A stretch of 64,000 bases of DNA from a virus, in IMG/VR virus record IMGVR_UViG_3300023184_000027, positions 143,953-207,952 of that record. One strand, written 5' to 3'. Of the stretch, positions 16,500-27,667 are shown one piece after another; the stretch's first letter is position 1; every line of letters starts with the position of its first letter. The translations under genes and the position numbers were made by a program. The notes under the pieces are model-generated. The model made no database searches. It was given only the letters and a program-made list of their open reading frames with translations, and was not told where the DNA came from.

Positions 16500-19400
16500 T
16501 TAAAATGACCCAATATCACCAACAATATTCCACTCACATATGTTTGTCAAAATATATCGTGCATTACTTGCGGATACTGATGTGTATAAAAACCCGGGTA
16601 CATCTAATCTAACACCAATTGCGACGTTATTGGTTAATCGTAATTGCGACCATTTAATTAACAAATTATTATAATTTGTTGAGCTCATCGGTGTAGTGTT
16701 GGTAAACATATATATCATTGATTGAACTTTACTAATATTCCAGTTGGATATGTCTTGACTAAAACTTGTATTGTAAGAAAACATTGACGACATATTATTC
16801 ACATTACTTACATTCCAAGAGTTAAGGGGTTGATTGAATGATGAAGTGTTAAACATTGAGCTCATACTGGTAACATTACTTACATCCCAATTATTGATTG
16901 ATTGATTGAATAAATTATTTTCCGTAAACATTCCAGTCATATTAGTGACTTTACTAACATCCCAATTACCGATTGGTTGGTTAAAAGATGACCTTCTAAA
17001 CATATATGACATATCAGTAACATTACTCACATTCCAATTACCGATTGGTTGATTGAATGGTGTGCCATGGAACATATACGACATATCGGTAACACCACTC
17101 ACATTCCAAGATGAAATATTTTGGTTAAATGATGAATTATAGAACATTTGAGACATAGACACAACATTACTAACATCCCAATTATTAATGTTTGGTTGAT
17201 TAAAAGATGTGTTATAACTAAACATACCACCCATATATCGGATACCACTAATATTCCAAGACGATATATCTTGATTGAATTGTGTACCATCAAACATAGA
17301 TGATAAACTAGTAATATATCTTAAATCCCAAGAAGTAATATTATTAATTGTTCTTATACTATGACATTTATAAAATAATCCAGAAATTGTTATATAACCA
17401 TAATTTTCCTCTTCATCATAATCGGTAAGGTTTAAAACCCCAATAACAGAATCTAACGTTAAATTAACACAATAGCTAAATTGTGCGTATGTTCCCCCTC
17501 TTAAAGAGAAATTTCCCCAATTTAATATAGAATATATTTTATAGTTATTTGGGTAAATACCACTATCCTCATAATCCAAAGCTTCGTCAGAATTAAATTC
17601 CCATCCACGCACTAAACCAGTTACCTTAATAATATAATAACCTATCGACGAGTAAGTGTGGGCTCTATTTGCATAACTATTCACAGAAGTTGTTCCATCA
17701 CCCCAATCTATCGTACCACCATAATTTCCATCAACAATATATGGGAGAGTTATTGTATCGTTTATAACTAATGTTCTCCACCTTGATGTAAAGTCATTTC
17801 CATACGGATTTGGTGTTCTTGTTGGTGTCCGAGTCATTGTAGGGGTTTGAGTTATTGTAGGTGTTGGACTCATTGTTATTGTAGGTGTTGGTGTTGGTGT
17901 AGGGGCAACAACTAATGTTGTTAAACCATTTTGATATAAATAAACATCTGAAAATACAGAACTTCCATCAACATATCTTTGAAATATTTTTACATATATA
18001 AAACTTACGTAAGTTGAGTAGGTTTGGAACGTAGTCGTTGTTGTACAAGTCATATTATTAGTGTTGGCCCATGTAACATTATCAAACGAATAATATATTG
18101 ACATAAATTGACAAGGTAATGTATTACCAATTACCATATAGACCTGATATACTGTTGTACTTCTTTGAATGATACTAGATATGGTTGGTACTAATTGAGG
18201 TCCACTCACTATTGGTGTTGTAGTTGGTGTTGGTGTAATTGTTGGTGTTGTGGTTTTTGTTGGTGTTGGTGTCGGAGTTACCGAGGGAAACGTGTATAGA
18301 ACAACATTTGAATAATCACTATTAGTACTATTACTTGAACAATATTGGATAAGTCTAACATATACATCTCCGGTTGTTTTAAACGAATTAAAACTAATTG
18401 GGGAAGAGCAATTTGTCTCCCCATAAGTTACACTAGCGTATCCCCAACTAATGTTATCGTAAGAATATTGTACTATCACACTATTACAGGAAACTGGAGG
18501 AGTAAAATCAACTAATAATGTGCTGGATGAGAGATTACTAACACTTATAATTGTTGGTGGAAGACACGATGTTTCCGATATCGGAGTAATTACCACCCCT
18601 CCCGAATATAGAGATATGTCAGAATAAATCACTGTTTGACTACCAACATAAGTTTGACCAATTTTAATATAGACAATCCCTGTATAACTAAATGAGCCAA
18701 AGGGAAATAATGAACCACAATTATATACTCCGTAATAAGACCAATCAACATTATTAAAAGAATAATATAGTATTATATTTAGACAAGCACTGGTATTCCC
18801 TGGTGTTACAAATATATTATATGTTGAACCACCTGTTCTAACAATGTTAGTTATTACAGGAAGATTTTGAGCTCCTAATCCCGGGGTTGGCGTTGGTGTA
18901 GGTGTTGGTGTGGGTGTTGGTGTGGGTAGAGAGGTTGTGAAAGCGTCATTTGTATATAACGCAATATTTGAATAACTCTCAACACCATAAATTGATATTT
19001 GTTTAATTTTCACATATATAGTACCTGAACTATCCAAAGAGGTACTTAGACCAACGGGTGAACTACAACTATTTGATGTACCACTAAACCATGTTATATT
19101 ATCTAACGAACCATACGATAAAACACTATTACAAGGGTAATTATTTGCTGTTGTAAAATAAATTAAATAATAATTTATGGATACTCTTTGTACATTATAG
19201 ATTATTGGTGTCTCATAAATTATACCACTTGTTTGTGTTGGTGTTTGTGTTGGTGTTTTAGTGTTTGTCGGTGTTGGAGTTGAAGTTTTAGTGTTTGTTG
19301 GTGTTTGTGTAGGTGTTTTAGTCGGAGTTCTTGTTGGTGTTGATGTTAATGTTGGTGTCGGGGTTAGAGTTGGTGTTTTTGTTAAAGTTTTAGTTGGTGT

Positions 19401-22400
19401 TGGTGTTTTAGTTGGGGTTTTAGTTGGGGTTGGAGTTTTAGTTGGGGTTGGAGATAATCCTGGTGTTGGTGTTAGTGTTGGTGTTGGAGTTGGATTTAAA
19501 CCTTTTGTTGGTGTTGGTGTTTGTGTTGGTGTTTTAGTTGGTGTTGGTGTTTGTGTTGGTGTTTTAGTTGGCGTTTTAGTTGGCGTTGGAGTTTTAGTGT
19601 TTGTAGGTGTTGGTGTTGGTGTAACTGATATAGCATCGCCGGTTATTATCCAACCAAAAGTATTTATAAGCACACCTCGTGGATTGTCCTCTATTATGGT
19701 ATATGTTAATCCGACAGCACCTAACGGAACATTATATTTTTTTATTGGTAACACCGACCATTTTAATAATAAATTATCATAATTTGTTAAGCTCATAGTA
19801 CTTCCGTTAAACATGTTCTCCATGTTAACGACTGATTTAATATCCCAATTTGATATATCTTGATTAAATAGTGTTGAATAGAACATACCTCCCATATGAG
19901 TCACATTACTAACATTCCAATTACCAATTGGTTGGTCAAATTGACAATCGTAGAACATACCACGCATTGTAGTTACCCCACTAACATTCCAATTTTCAAG
20001 ACTTTCATTATATTTTGAATTACGAAACATATAACTCATGTTAACAACACTATTGACATTCCAATCACCTATTGGTTGATTAAACGATGAGACGTAAAAC
20101 ATATAAGACATATCTTTAACGTTACTAACATTCCAGGAGTTAAGAGATTGATTAAATAATGATGTGTTAAACATATGTGACATATTGGTAACACCGCTAA
20201 CATTCCAACTAGAGATATCTTGATTAAATTTTGAAGACGCGAACATATATATCATATTACGAACATTACCAACGTTCCAATTTGAAATATTTTCATCAAA
20301 AATTGTTGCGTTAAACATATAACTCATATTAATAACTTTTGATGTGTCCCAATTATTTAAATCTTGATTAAATGGTGTTGAATAAAACATGTATGTCATA
20401 TTGGTAACATTACTAACATTCCAATTACCTATTGGTTGATTAAACGATGCGTTATAAAACATAAATGACATATCGGTAACATGACTAACAACCCAATTTG
20501 ATATATCTTCATTAAATATTGACCCTCTAAACATCCCTAACATAGTCGTAACACTACTAACATCCCAATTTGATATACCCTGATTAAACACAGACTCTCT
20601 AAACATACTTGTCATAGTCGTAACACTACTGACAACCCAATTACCGATTGGTTGATTAAATGATGAAGAGTAAAACATAGATGACATATCTTTAACATTA
20701 TTAACATTCCAATCACCGATTGGTTGGTTAAATCTTGATAAAGTAAACATATTTGACATATCAATAACGTTACTAACATCCCACATAGAAATATCTTGGT
20801 CAAATAACGATGAAGTAAACATACTTCTCATATCTGTTACATTACTAACATCCCAAGTCGATATGTCTTGGTTAAATAATGAATCATAAAACATGGTTGC
20901 CATATTGGTAACACTACTAACGACCCAATTACCGATTGGTTGATTAAATATTGATTTATAAAACATGTTTGACATATCGGTAACATTACTAACATCCCAA
21001 TTTGATATATCTTGATTAAACGATGTGTTATAAAACATTCCTGTCATATTTGTTATATTACTAACATCCCACAATTCTATATTATTAATTAAGGTTAAAT
21101 TGGTACAATTAAAGAATAACCGGTATAAACTAGTTGTGCCTGTTAATGTTAATGCGTCGTTAACATTGTCTAAAACTAAATTAGTACACCCATAAAAACA
21201 AGAAGTACTATTCCCTAAATTTAAACAACCCCAATTAACTATTGATAAGAGCTTAGTTTTGTCAATATTATTCCCAAAAGACCACTTTACTACCACACCA
21301 GTTATTGTAATTGTATAATCACCACCATCAGCATAAATGTGTTTTCTGTTTGCATAACTATTCACAGAAGTCGTTCCATCCCCCCAATCTATCGTACCAC
21401 TATATGTTCCTCCGACTACATAAGGTAATGTAACACTATTAAATGACGATTTTAACCTCCATGTTGATATAAAATCTAGATTATGTGATATTACTATTGG
21501 GGTGGGTGTAGGTGTTGGTGTTAGAGTTTCTGTTGGTGTATTAGTTGGGGTTGAAGTGTTAGTTGGGGTTAAAGTCAAGGATAATCCTGATGTTGGTGTA
21601 GGTGTAGGTGATAATCCTGGCGTTGGAGTTGGAGTTGATGTCTCTGTAGGAGTTGGAGTGGGTGTCTCTGTAGGAGTGACTTCAGGAGTGACTAATGTAT
21701 AGTCAATATATACAACCTCACCAAAAGTGAAATTGGTGTTTGTTTGATTTACTAATGTAATCCCCGCTTCCGAAACAGTGTCTATAAAATAACCACTTTC
21801 GTCGCTAAGTATCTGAACTGAATCTGACCCACCACTAAACACCGCAACAGATTCATTCTGACCAATTGTAAGTAAAAAATTATTACCAACCATATTACCA
21901 AAATAATCGGTTTGATTAACACCATTATTATCAATGTTATTAAAATATATTCCACCATTCTCTGATATATTATTAGGGTTATTATCTGCAATATGTAAAC
22001 TATAATTAGCCAATAATGTTTCACCTGATAATGGAATATCAATATTACTTATTAAAGAATACGGAATACCATCATTTATTGATGATATATCGAGAGAATT
22101 AATTAATAATATGGATTCGGAAAATTTATACTGTGTGTTCTCAATAAAATAACCATCAATTGTTATATCACCTACAATACAATCGATGGATGTTATTGGT
22201 AAATTTATAACTCCAGGTCCATAAACAAACCAACCAACCTTTATATCACATAAATTAGTGTTAGAAAATTTACCTATGTTTCCTGTTGGGTTTTGATTGG
22301 TATATGGCCCTAAAAATGATTGAGTTGGGGTTGCAGTTGGAGTTGGAGTTGGAGTATTCGTAGGTGTTTGGGTTGGTGTTTGGTCCGGTGTTTGGTTTGG

Positions 22401-22643
22401 AGTTACTCGTATTCTTTCATATTTTATATCTGAAGGTGGCCAACTAATACTCGTTAACACTCTTATACGACCTAAACTATTATTACTAGAAGAAAAAGTC
22501 CCATTAATGCACCAAATATTTTTTATTTGGTTTGGCATTAACTCCACCTGTCTTTTCCAAACAGAATCAGACAAATTTTGAAAAGTTATAGTTATTTTTT
22601 CATCACCATCATTTATTACCACTAGTCTTTGACCTATTGACAT
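16500..22643 (-). CDS. Giant tail fibre/adhesin with BspA-like 24-residue repeats
   Basis: The 2047-residue protein has alternating modules. An N-terminal domain is followed by Thr-Pro linkers and a lectin-like beta domain. Then comes a PKD-like unit ([18 protein letters not shown]) and an array of about 18 repeats of MF-x5-FNQ(D/P)I-(S/G)NW-(D/N)VSNVT-x-M. After more Thr-Pro linkers there are four fibronectin-like units that share the theme YYSFDNV-W. A second PKD-like unit leads to a second array of about nine repeats. The repeats are the surface-protein 26-residue/DUF285 type, an LRR-related solenoid used by bacteria for adhesion. No signal peptide is visible. A receptor-binding fibre fits best. 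It lies 24 bases after the papain-like gene. Confidence 0.85.
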   Translation of the reverse strand: MSIGQRLVVINDGDEKITITFQNLSDSVWKRQVELMPNQIKNIWCINGTFSSSNNSLGRIRVLTSISWPPSDIKYERIRVTPNQTPDQTPTQTPTNTPTPTPTATPTQSFLGPYTNQNPTGNIGKFSNTNLCDIKVGWFVYGPGVINLPITSIDCIVGDITIDGYFIENTQYKFSESILLINSLDISSINDGIPYSLISNIDIPLSGETLLANYSLHIADNNPNNISENGGIYFNNIDNNGVNQTDYFGNMVGNNFLLTIGQNESVAVFSGGSDSVQILSDESGYFIDTVSEAGITLVNQTNTNFTFGEVVYIDYTLVTPEVTPTETPTPTPTETSTPTPTPGLSPTPTPTSGLSLTLTPTNTSTPTNTPTETLTPTPTPTPIVISHNLDFISTWRLKSSFNSVTLPYVVGGTYSGTIDWGDGTTSVNSYANRKHIYADGGDYTITITGVVVKWSFGNNIDKTKLLSIVNWGCLNLGNSTSCFYGCTNLVLDNVNDALTLTGTTSLYRLFFNCTNLTLINNIELWDVSNITNMTGMFYNTSFNQDISNWDVSNVTDMSNMFYKSIFNQPIGNWVVSSVTNMATMFYDSLFNQDISTWDVSNVTDMRSMFTSSLFDQDISMWDVSNVIDMSNMFTLSRFNQPIGDWNVNNVKDMSSMFYSSSFNQPIGNWVVSSVTTMTSMFRESVFNQGISNWDVSSVTTMLGMFRGSIFNEDISNWVVSHVTDMSFMFYNASFNQPIGNWNVSNVTNMTYMFYSTPFNQDLNNWDTSKVINMSYMFNATIFDENISNWNVGNVRNMIYMFASSKFNQDISSWNVSGVTNMSHMFNTSLFNQSLNSWNVSNVKDMSYMFYVSSFNQPIGDWNVNSVVNMSYMFRNSKYNESLENWNVSGVTTMRGMFYDCQFDQPIGNWNVSNVTHMGGMFYSTLFNQDISNWDIKSVVNMENMFNGSTMSLTNYDNLLLKWSVLPIKKYNVPLGAVGLTYTIIEDNPRGVLINTFGWIITGDAISVTPTPTPTNTKTPTPTKTPTKTPTQTPTPTKTPTQTPTPTKGLNPTPTPTLTPTPGLSPTPTKTPTPTKTPTKTPTPTKTLTKTPTLTPTPTLTSTPTRTPTKTPTQTPTNTKTSTPTPTNTKTPTQTPTQTSGIIYETPIIYNVQRVSINYYLIYFTTANNYPCNSVLSYGSLDNITWFSGTSNSCSSPVGLSTSLDSSGTIYVKIKQISIYGVESYSNIALYTNDAFTTSLPTPTPTPTPTPTPTPGLGAQNLPVITNIVRTGGSTYNIFVTPGNTSACLNIILYYSFNNVDWSYYGVYNCGSLFPFGSFSYTGIVYIKIGQTYVGSQTVIYSDISLYSGGVVITPISETSCLPPTIISVSNLSSSTLLVDFTPPVSCNSVIVQYSYDNISWGYASVTYGETNCSSPISFNSFKTTGDVYVRLIQYCSSNSTNSDYSNVVLYTFPSVTPTPTPTKTTTPTITPTPTTTPIVSGPQLVPTISSIIQRSTTVYQVYMVIGNTLPCQFMSIYYSFDNVTWANTNNMTCTTTTTFQTYSTYVSFIYVKIFQRYVDGSSVFSDVYLYQNGLTTLVVAPTPTPTPTITMSPTPTITQTPTMTRTPTRTPNPYGNDFTSRWRTLVINDTITLPYIVDGNYGGTIDWGDGTTSVNSYANRAHTYSSIGYYIIKVTGLVRGWEFNSDEALDYEDSGIYPNNYKIYSILNWGNFSLRGGTYAQFSYCVNLTLDSVIGVLNLTDYDEEENYGYITISGLFYKCHSIRTINNITSWDLRYITSLSSMFDGTQFNQDISSWNISGIRYMGGMFSYNTSFNQPNINNWDVSNVVSMSQMFYNSSFNQNISSWNVSGVTDMSYMFHGTPFNQPIGNWNVSNVTDMSYMFRRSSFNQPIGNWDVSKVTNMTGMFTENNLFNQSINNWDVSNVTSMSSMFNTSSFNQPLNSWNVSNVNNMSSMFSYNTSFSQDISNWNISKVQSMIYMFTNTTPMSSTNYNNLLIKWSQLRLTNNVAIGVRLDVPGFLYTSVSASNARYILTNICEWNIVGDIGSF
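16650..17340 (-). repeat. Array 2 of about nine 24-residue DUF285-type repeats
   Basis: Each unit of about 72-75 bases encodes MF-x4/6-F-(N/S)Q-x-I-x-(N/S)W-(D/N)-(V/I)S-x-V-x-x-M-x. The array is coding and lies at the C-terminus of the giant fibre. High similarity between units makes recombinational length change likely. Confidence 0.85.
19222..19625 (-). repeat. Longest Thr-Pro linker tract
   Basis: About 130 codons of (T-P-T/K)n joining the first repeat array to the fibronectin-like units of the giant fibre. Shorter tracts of the same kind lie in this gene near 22321-22403, 21492-21690, 18886-18930, 18214-18273 and 17806-17911. Confidence 0.9.
19760..21075 (-). repeat. Array 1 of about eighteen 24-residue DUF285-type repeats
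   Basis: These are the same unit as array 2, counted by the recurring MF anchor. Some neighbours (for example those with FNQPIGNW) are nearly identical at DNA level. Confidence 0.85.
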
Positions 22644-22667
22644 ACTATTTTCTTTTTAATCACAATG

Positions 22668-23771
22668 TTATGTTGGTATCTCAACGGCAAAACAAATTTC
22701 ACCATGTTCTCTTATTAATCTTTCCATATCAGCAAATGAAATATAGGAGTGTCCTGATTGACCCCAAGATTTTCCCCAACTATTTTTAATTCTGAAAAGT
22801 CTCGTCACCGTATTAACACCATTAATAACATAAGCGTGTCCTCCAGCAATACGACCACTAATTCTAATTAAACCATTTCTATCTGGATAAAACATCCCAT
22901 TATACCAATTAGTTCCAACAACAACAGGACCTAAATTTAAAACAGAATTTATTAAACTTGTTAAATCAAAACCCCAATAATAGGAAGAAACTTTACGAAC
23001 ACTTTGTAAATATTTAACACCACCTCTAACTGATGTACCATCATAATTCTCACCAACCCATTCGTCAACTCTTTGAGCGTTTTCATAAATAACCCTAGGC
23101 GGTATTATCGGAGCAACCCCACTTTGAGGAACCGGACCATCTTCTAACCAATGAGCCCAAGCATATCCAACACATTGGGGTGTATTACCTTGGTTACCCC
23201 ACCATCCATTATCATCCCAGTATCTATTGGTAATTCTAACAGGTACGGCACTTAAAAGATTATTTATAGAATATTTATGGTCTCTTTCATCAGGTATATA
23301 TTGTCTACCTAATTGATATGTTTTATTAATACTTTCTATAAGAACAATTGGTTCGTTAACACAACAAGGAAATTCTGAAACATAACAACTATCATACACC
23401 AAATCATCGGCAATGAATGATTCCTGAACATTAATATTAAGTTTTTCTCTAATTGGTAAGATAAGTACACCATCAGAATTTCTTAACATAAACTCACCTT
23501 CATACCTACCAACACGATTGGTGTCTTTGGATGTGAATTGGTAATATATGTAATATTCTGGTTCGGCATTGGGGTCTATTGAGGTTTTCTCAACAAATCC
23601 ACCCGGTCTTGAAGTAATTTTTGGTATTCCCGTTTCTACATCTACCATTGAAAAGAAAATTGACGATAACTCTATGGTTTTCATAAAATTATTGTAATCA
23701 CTTCTTCCATCTTTTACGACTTGGAATTTTAAAACAGGTAAAGTCGAGTTTTTCTTAATAAAAAAATCCAT
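22668..23771 (-). CDS. Papain-like cysteine protease with baseplate-like N-terminus
   Basis: Residues about 160-367 form a C1A-type peptidase. The oxyanion Q194 and catalytic C200 are in NQGNTPQCVGYAWAHW, the catalytic His is H312 in GGHAYVINGV, and N330 is in IKNSWGKSWG. Residues 1-115 look like a beta domain with FQVVKDG, recalling the N-terminus of upper baseplate (BppU-type) proteins that anchors a fibre to the baseplate. No secretion signal or obvious inhibitory propeptide is present. The enzyme could be carried on the virion to cut host surface proteins or fibres, or could process the neighbouring fibre. It precedes the giant fibre gene and has its own promoter candidate. Confidence 0.88.
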   Translation of the reverse strand: MDFFIKKNSTLPVLKFQVVKDGRSDYNNFMKTIELSSIFFSMVDVETGIPKITSRPGGFVEKTSIDPNAEPEYYIYYQFTSKDTNRVGRYEGEFMLRNSDGVLILPIREKLNINVQESFIADDLVYDSCYVSEFPCCVNEPIVLIESINKTYQLGRQYIPDERDHKYSINNLLSAVPVRITNRYWDDNGWWGNQGNTPQCVGYAWAHWLEDGPVPQSGVAPIIPPRVIYENAQRVDEWVGENYDGTSVRGGVKYLQSVRKVSSYYWGFDLTSLINSVLNLGPVVVGTNWYNGMFYPDRNGLIRISGRIAGGHAYVINGVNTVTRLFRIKNSWGKSWGQSGHSYISFADMERLIREHGEICFAVEIPT

Positions 23772-23780
23772 CTATTATTT

Positions 23781-23796
23781 TTTATTATAAATAGTT
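23781..23796 (-). promoter_or_regulatory. Candidate promoter before protease-fibre unit
   Basis: The minus strand reads AACTATTTATAATAAA, ten bases from the ATG at 23771. It also lies in the gap after the glycosyltransferase cluster, so the two units are probably transcribed separately. Confidence 0.45.
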
Positions 23797-23817
23797 GGAT
23801 TTTTAAAAATAAATGAT

Positions 23818-25494
23818 TTAACTCTCTTTTCTTAATGAACCATCGTAATGTTCAAATCGGTCGTGTTCTGTTGGTGTTAACAATAATAATCCCGGATTGA
23901 TTTTTCCTTTGACGGTTTCTTGATAACTATATGACATAAGGGTCTGTTCAAATGGATGCGCCCACTTTGTTTCTAAATAACATTTGTAATTGCCCTCTCT
24001 TGATAACACAATTGGCCAATTTGAAAGGTAGACTTCTCCTGTAACATATGGTAACCCTTTGTGAATATGAATTTCTTTAAATTTTGTTTTTGGCGAATTG
24101 GGGTCTAAACCTTGAACAGGTAATTTAGGGTTGTTTGGCCAATGTTTTTGTCTAAAATCTTGGGGTACATTATACCAACTCCATTGTACACTATTATCAC
24201 CAAAAAACTCACTAAAATTAAGTTTAAGAAAATCAAAATTTTCTTTAGCAAGTATATCTAATGATTTTTGATATAAGTTATCAACAAAACGGGGGAATCC
24301 ATTTCTACAAACTTCACCTTTTTTAGGGTAAAACGCCATATCATCTTCAAACCACCAATAACAATCTAAATCAGTTTCGTCAAAATGTTCAGCAACAAAT
24401 ACTCTACCACCAACAATACCAATATTATCTTTTTTAATATGTTCAAAACCATATTGCTCACATAGTTCAATATATCTCGGTGTTGTGGATAAATCTGTTG
24501 AGTTGTCTAATAAAAATTTCTTTGGTTTCTCCACAAAATCTTTATCGTAGTCCAACATAGATTGGATAAGAACTTCTAATTGTTTTGGTGAATTAAATGT
24601 AATGACATAAAGACCAACTTTTGATGTGTCTAAATTATTCACAATAACATCTTTAGATACTTCCGATTTAACCTCAACCGTCATATCTTTTAAATCTTCA
24701 AAAAACTTACCCATTAACCCATTACCATCTATTTCTGAATAAGTAATTAAGTTTGGGTACTTATATGTCATAATAGTAAATAATGATTCTTCAGTACCCA
24801 TTAAACCATTTGAAAGGGTTTCATTCATTAATCCGTAATAAATGTTATTAATTTCGGATATAACATCTTTTTTTCCACCAAAGAAACCTGCTCGAGCAAC
24901 CATATTAACAGGTTTACCTGCTAAATCACATAACTCTTGATACTTGAATCCGTGAATTTCACTATTAGTTTCATAAGGAAAACAAACAAAGTGGAAATTC
25001 TTAACTAATTTAGGTAATTTATCTAAAACTTTGTCATGAGTAAAGTATCCAGGGTGGATTGTATTGGTTAATCCGGCATCAATCCAAAACATATATTCCG
25101 AATCAAACTTATCTAATATTTTCGCATCATGTAAAAGATAAACTTTTGACATAACCAAAGGGTTATACATTTCTAATTTGGCTTGTGTTGAATCAGTTAA
25201 CCAACCGACCTGATTATACCAATCAGGGTTTGTTCTTATCTTTTTAATTTTATCGTAAAATTCGTTATTTTTAAACCAAGATAAATCTCTACGAACAAAT
25301 TGAGTGTTTTCACTTCGTCGATTATTTAATACAAAATTCTCTAATTCTTCATCTCCAAAAATTATCATATTAACATCAACTTGTAATAATTGTTGAAACT
25401 TATCTAAATAATGTTGGAATGAACGGGACCACCCTTCTTGAAGGTCTCCTCTACCTATGTCCCATAATCCTGTAACTAATGTTATTTTACTCAT
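23818..25494 (-). CDS. Two-domain glycosyltransferase, HtrL/YibB-like N-terminus
   Basis: The protein has 558 residues. The N-terminal half begins ITLVTGLWDIGRGDL and includes FWIDAGLTN, ARAGFFGGKKDVI and GTEESLFTIM. This is the pattern of the HtrL/YibB (WlaTC-like) glycosyltransferase family. The C-terminal half is a second GT-A domain with VITFNSPKQLEVLIQSMLD, LLDNSTD and the acidic metal site WWFEDDMAFYP. It is the last gene of the minus-strand cluster. Donor and acceptor are not predictable. Two active sites in one chain suggest sequential addition of two sugars. Confidence 0.75.
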   Translation of the reverse strand: MSKITLVTGLWDIGRGDLQEGWSRSFQHYLDKFQQLLQVDVNMIIFGDEELENFVLNNRRSENTQFVRRDLSWFKNNEFYDKIKKIRTNPDWYNQVGWLTDSTQAKLEMYNPLVMSKVYLLHDAKILDKFDSEYMFWIDAGLTNTIHPGYFTHDKVLDKLPKLVKNFHFVCFPYETNSEIHGFKYQELCDLAGKPVNMVARAGFFGGKKDVISEINNIYYGLMNETLSNGLMGTEESLFTIMTYKYPNLITYSEIDGNGLMGKFFEDLKDMTVEVKSEVSKDVIVNNLDTSKVGLYVITFNSPKQLEVLIQSMLDYDKDFVEKPKKFLLDNSTDLSTTPRYIELCEQYGFEHIKKDNIGIVGGRVFVAEHFDETDLDCYWWFEDDMAFYPKKGEVCRNGFPRFVDNLYQKSLDILAKENFDFLKLNFSEFFGDNSVQWSWYNVPQDFRQKHWPNNPKLPVQGLDPNSPKTKFKEIHIHKGLPYVTGEVYLSNWPIVLSREGNYKCYLETKWAHPFEQTLMSYSYQETVKGKINPGLLLLTPTEHDRFEHYDGSLRKES

Positions 25495-25495
25495 A

Positions 25496-26254
25496 TTATC
25501 TTTCTAAATATTGTAATTTATAAAACTTATCGGCGTTATCAGATGCACTTTCTGAGCGGTACCACCAACAACCACCTCTTTCATTTGGTAAATGTCCGAT
25601 AATTGGAAATGATTCTACTCTTGGGGAGAAATCGGTATCTTTATCATAACTAACTACCCATTTTTCAATATTGTGTTTACCCATATATGCTGATAAAATT
25701 ATATCGTCACTCCAAGATTCACCAACAAATTCAGTAAAAAAATCGGATTTAAAAAAACTTCTCTTATATGATGCTGTTTTGTAACCCTCAATAATCTTAA
25801 CTCTAACATCTTGTGTAACTGTTGTACAAAAATGACAAGTACCATTCAAAGCCGACATACCAGCAAACCCAATTACAGCATTTGGGTATTGTTTTCTTTT
25901 TTCTAAATGATATTCTATAAAACCATCTTCGTAAGATAAATCATCATCAACAATAATAATAATAATATCTTCATTTTCGTCTGTTCGTAAAATTGTTGGT
26001 AAAATTTTAGTCATAGACCCATAATCATCAGTTCTAAATATTTTTAATTTTGAATCGGTAATTTCCGACAACCAAGAAGGTATTGAATACTCTTCGTTTG
26101 TTTTTTTAACAATATATGGTATGTTAAGATGAATTTCATAATTAGTATATGAAAGGGTTAATAATCTATTTATAACTGGTTGTAAACCCCCATTTGGGTC
26201 GTGGTAATTTAGTCTTGAAGGAATAGTTGTTAAACTAATAATTATTTTTTCCAT
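25496..26254 (-). CDS. GT-A-fold glycosyltransferase
   Basis: The 252-residue protein starts KIIISLTTIPSRLNY. It has a Rossmann-like half ending in IIIIIVDDDLSYEDGF, where the DDD is the expected metal-binding acidic motif, and then FVGESWSDDIILSAYM, a likely catalytic acidic segment. The opening resembles small glycosyltransferases of algal viruses and bacterial capsule loci. It lies one base from the next gene in the cluster. The sugar specificity is unknown. Confidence 0.7.
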   Translation of the reverse strand: MEKIIISLTTIPSRLNYHDPNGGLQPVINRLLTLSYTNYEIHLNIPYIVKKTNEEYSIPSWLSEITDSKLKIFRTDDYGSMTKILPTILRTDENEDIIIIIVDDDLSYEDGFIEYHLEKRKQYPNAVIGFAGMSALNGTCHFCTTVTQDVRVKIIEGYKTASYKRSFFKSDFFTEFVGESWSDDIILSAYMGKHNIEKWVVSYDKDTDFSPRVESFPIIGHLPNERGGCWWYRSESASDNADKFYKLQYLER

Positions 26255-26263
26255 TATTGTAAT

Positions 26264-26959
26264 TTATTTATTTTTATTAATATCGTATTTTAAAAACAAA
26301 GTTTGTCTCCCATTAAATAATGGGATATACCCTTCTTCTAATAAAACAGGAGATAGTAAAGCATCTTTACCACCATCATTTGTTATGTAATCAGTATCAT
26401 CAATTAAAATTAAATTTGTGTCTGATAGTTTATCTTTTGATGCGTAATACGCCTCTAAATGTTTTTCAGCATACATTGGAGTACCTTTATCCCAACCATC
26501 TAAAAATAAGACATCAATTTTAGATGGAAATTCTTTTAAAAATTCTATACCGTCTTTTGGTATTACAATATTTAAATTATTAGGTACCTCTCGACCTAAA
26601 TTAGAATAAGACCATTTAACACCATTAATACAATTTATATCAATATCTACGGTATGTACATCAAACCCTGCTTCTACCCAAAAAAAACCTCCGTGACCAT
26701 CACAACAACAAGGGGGTGATAAATAAGAATTGTTTTCACTATTATAATAATCAACACATCCTTGTGTAACAGATAATCTTGTTGACCCAATTTCAACAAC
26801 GGTTTTCATTTGCAAATAGTTAGCGATTTCTATAGCTTTTTTTAAATAATATGCGGGTTTAGAACGTTTAAAATCATAATCTTCTCCGGTTAAATTATCG
26901 TATGTCCAAAATTTCTTATCAATTTTGAAATTATGAACCATTTCATATATTTTTTTCAT
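26264..26959 (-). CDS. Probable SAM-dependent methyltransferase
   Basis: The 231-residue protein has VVEIGSTRLSVTQGC as a motif I-like segment, VHTVDIDINCI as the acidic end of strand 2, and IDVLFLDGWDKGTPMYAEKHLEAY near motif IV, followed by LILIDDTDYI. This resembles O-methyltransferases of the MT-24 or cephalosporin hydroxylase type. A cluster SPPCCCDGHGGFF could bind metal. The position between sugar enzymes suggests that it methylates a sugar hydroxyl. A hydroxylase or another Rossmann enzyme is possible. Confidence 0.6.
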   Translation of the reverse strand: MKKIYEMVHNFKIDKKFWTYDNLTGEDYDFKRSKPAYYLKKAIEIANYLQMKTVVEIGSTRLSVTQGCVDYYNSENNSYLSPPCCCDGHGGFFWVEAGFDVHTVDIDINCINGVKWSYSNLGREVPNNLNIVIPKDGIEFLKEFPSKIDVLFLDGWDKGTPMYAEKHLEAYYASKDKLSDTNLILIDDTDYITNDGGKDALLSPVLLEEGYIPLFNGRQTLFLKYDINKNK

Positions 26960-26964
26960 TTTTT

Positions 26965-27648
26965 TTACATTATAGGGTTTAGATATGAATCTCCATTTAT
27001 TGTTAAATCAACGGAATGATATCCACATTTTTCCGAAAAATCATTAACTATTTTTTGAGCATCATCTAAAGTTAAATCATTATGAAAATTATTTTCAAAT
27101 AAAATAAATGGTTTGATATTATTTTTAATCAAATATCCCATCATATCTTTTATAATTGGTAAATCTCTATTTTCAGTATCTATTTTAATAAATGTAATTT
27201 CATTTGGTAAAATAGTATTTATTTTTTCTAAAAAATAATCCATTTTATAAAATTTAGTTTCACCATAAGATTTTGAAACTTTAGATAACCCTAAGTTAAT
27301 ACTATCATCTAAATCTTTATTTGACCAATAATCAATTCCCGAATCGTCAAAAAGAAAATCCCCCTCAACATCTGACAACCCAAAATTATGTACGGTCACC
27401 TCAAGATTATTTTTAAATTTTTCAACCATATATTCACTAAGTCTTTTAGATGCCTCAACAATTATACATTTATCTACTTTATATTTTTTAGACACTTCAT
27501 CATAAAATTTACCAACATTCCCCCCAATATCAATAAATGAAACATTCTTAATATCTTTAGAATCAAGATAATCAAATAACCATTTTAATTCTATTCCTAT
27601 GTGTCTTAAAACAATTGTTTCATCCCAATATTTTATTGCATTATTCAT
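26965..27648 (-). CDS. FkbM-type methyltransferase
   Basis: The 227-residue protein shows the FkbM arrangement: VSFIDIGGNVGKFYDEV (SAM motif I), CIIVEASKRLSEYM, FGLSDVEGDFLF, and ITFIKIDTENRDLPIIKDM followed by ILFENNF. FkbM enzymes transfer methyl groups to hydroxyls of sugars and natural products. With its neighbours it probably caps or decorates the glycan. The leader is A/T-rich with no Shine-Dalgarno. Confidence 0.82.
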   Translation of the reverse strand: MNNAIKYWDETIVLRHIGIELKWLFDYLDSKDIKNVSFIDIGGNVGKFYDEVSKKYKVDKCIIVEASKRLSEYMVEKFKNNLEVTVHNFGLSDVEGDFLFDDSGIDYWSNKDLDDSINLGLSKVSKSYGETKFYKMDYFLEKINTILPNEITFIKIDTENRDLPIIKDMMGYLIKNNIKPFILFENNFHNDLTLDDAQKIVNDFSEKCGYHSVDLTINGDSYLNPIM

Positions 27649-27667
27649 TATATTTTAATTTATTTTT

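Noticed and set aside
19261-19782. Plus-strand open frame coding Val-Gly repeats
   Set aside because: It is the antisense image of the Thr-Pro linker, open only because the repeat lacks stops in that frame.
16650-21075. Regular direct repeats that might be a CRISPR array
   Set aside because: The repeats are coding, contiguous at 72-75 bases without unique spacers, and translate to DUF285-type units.
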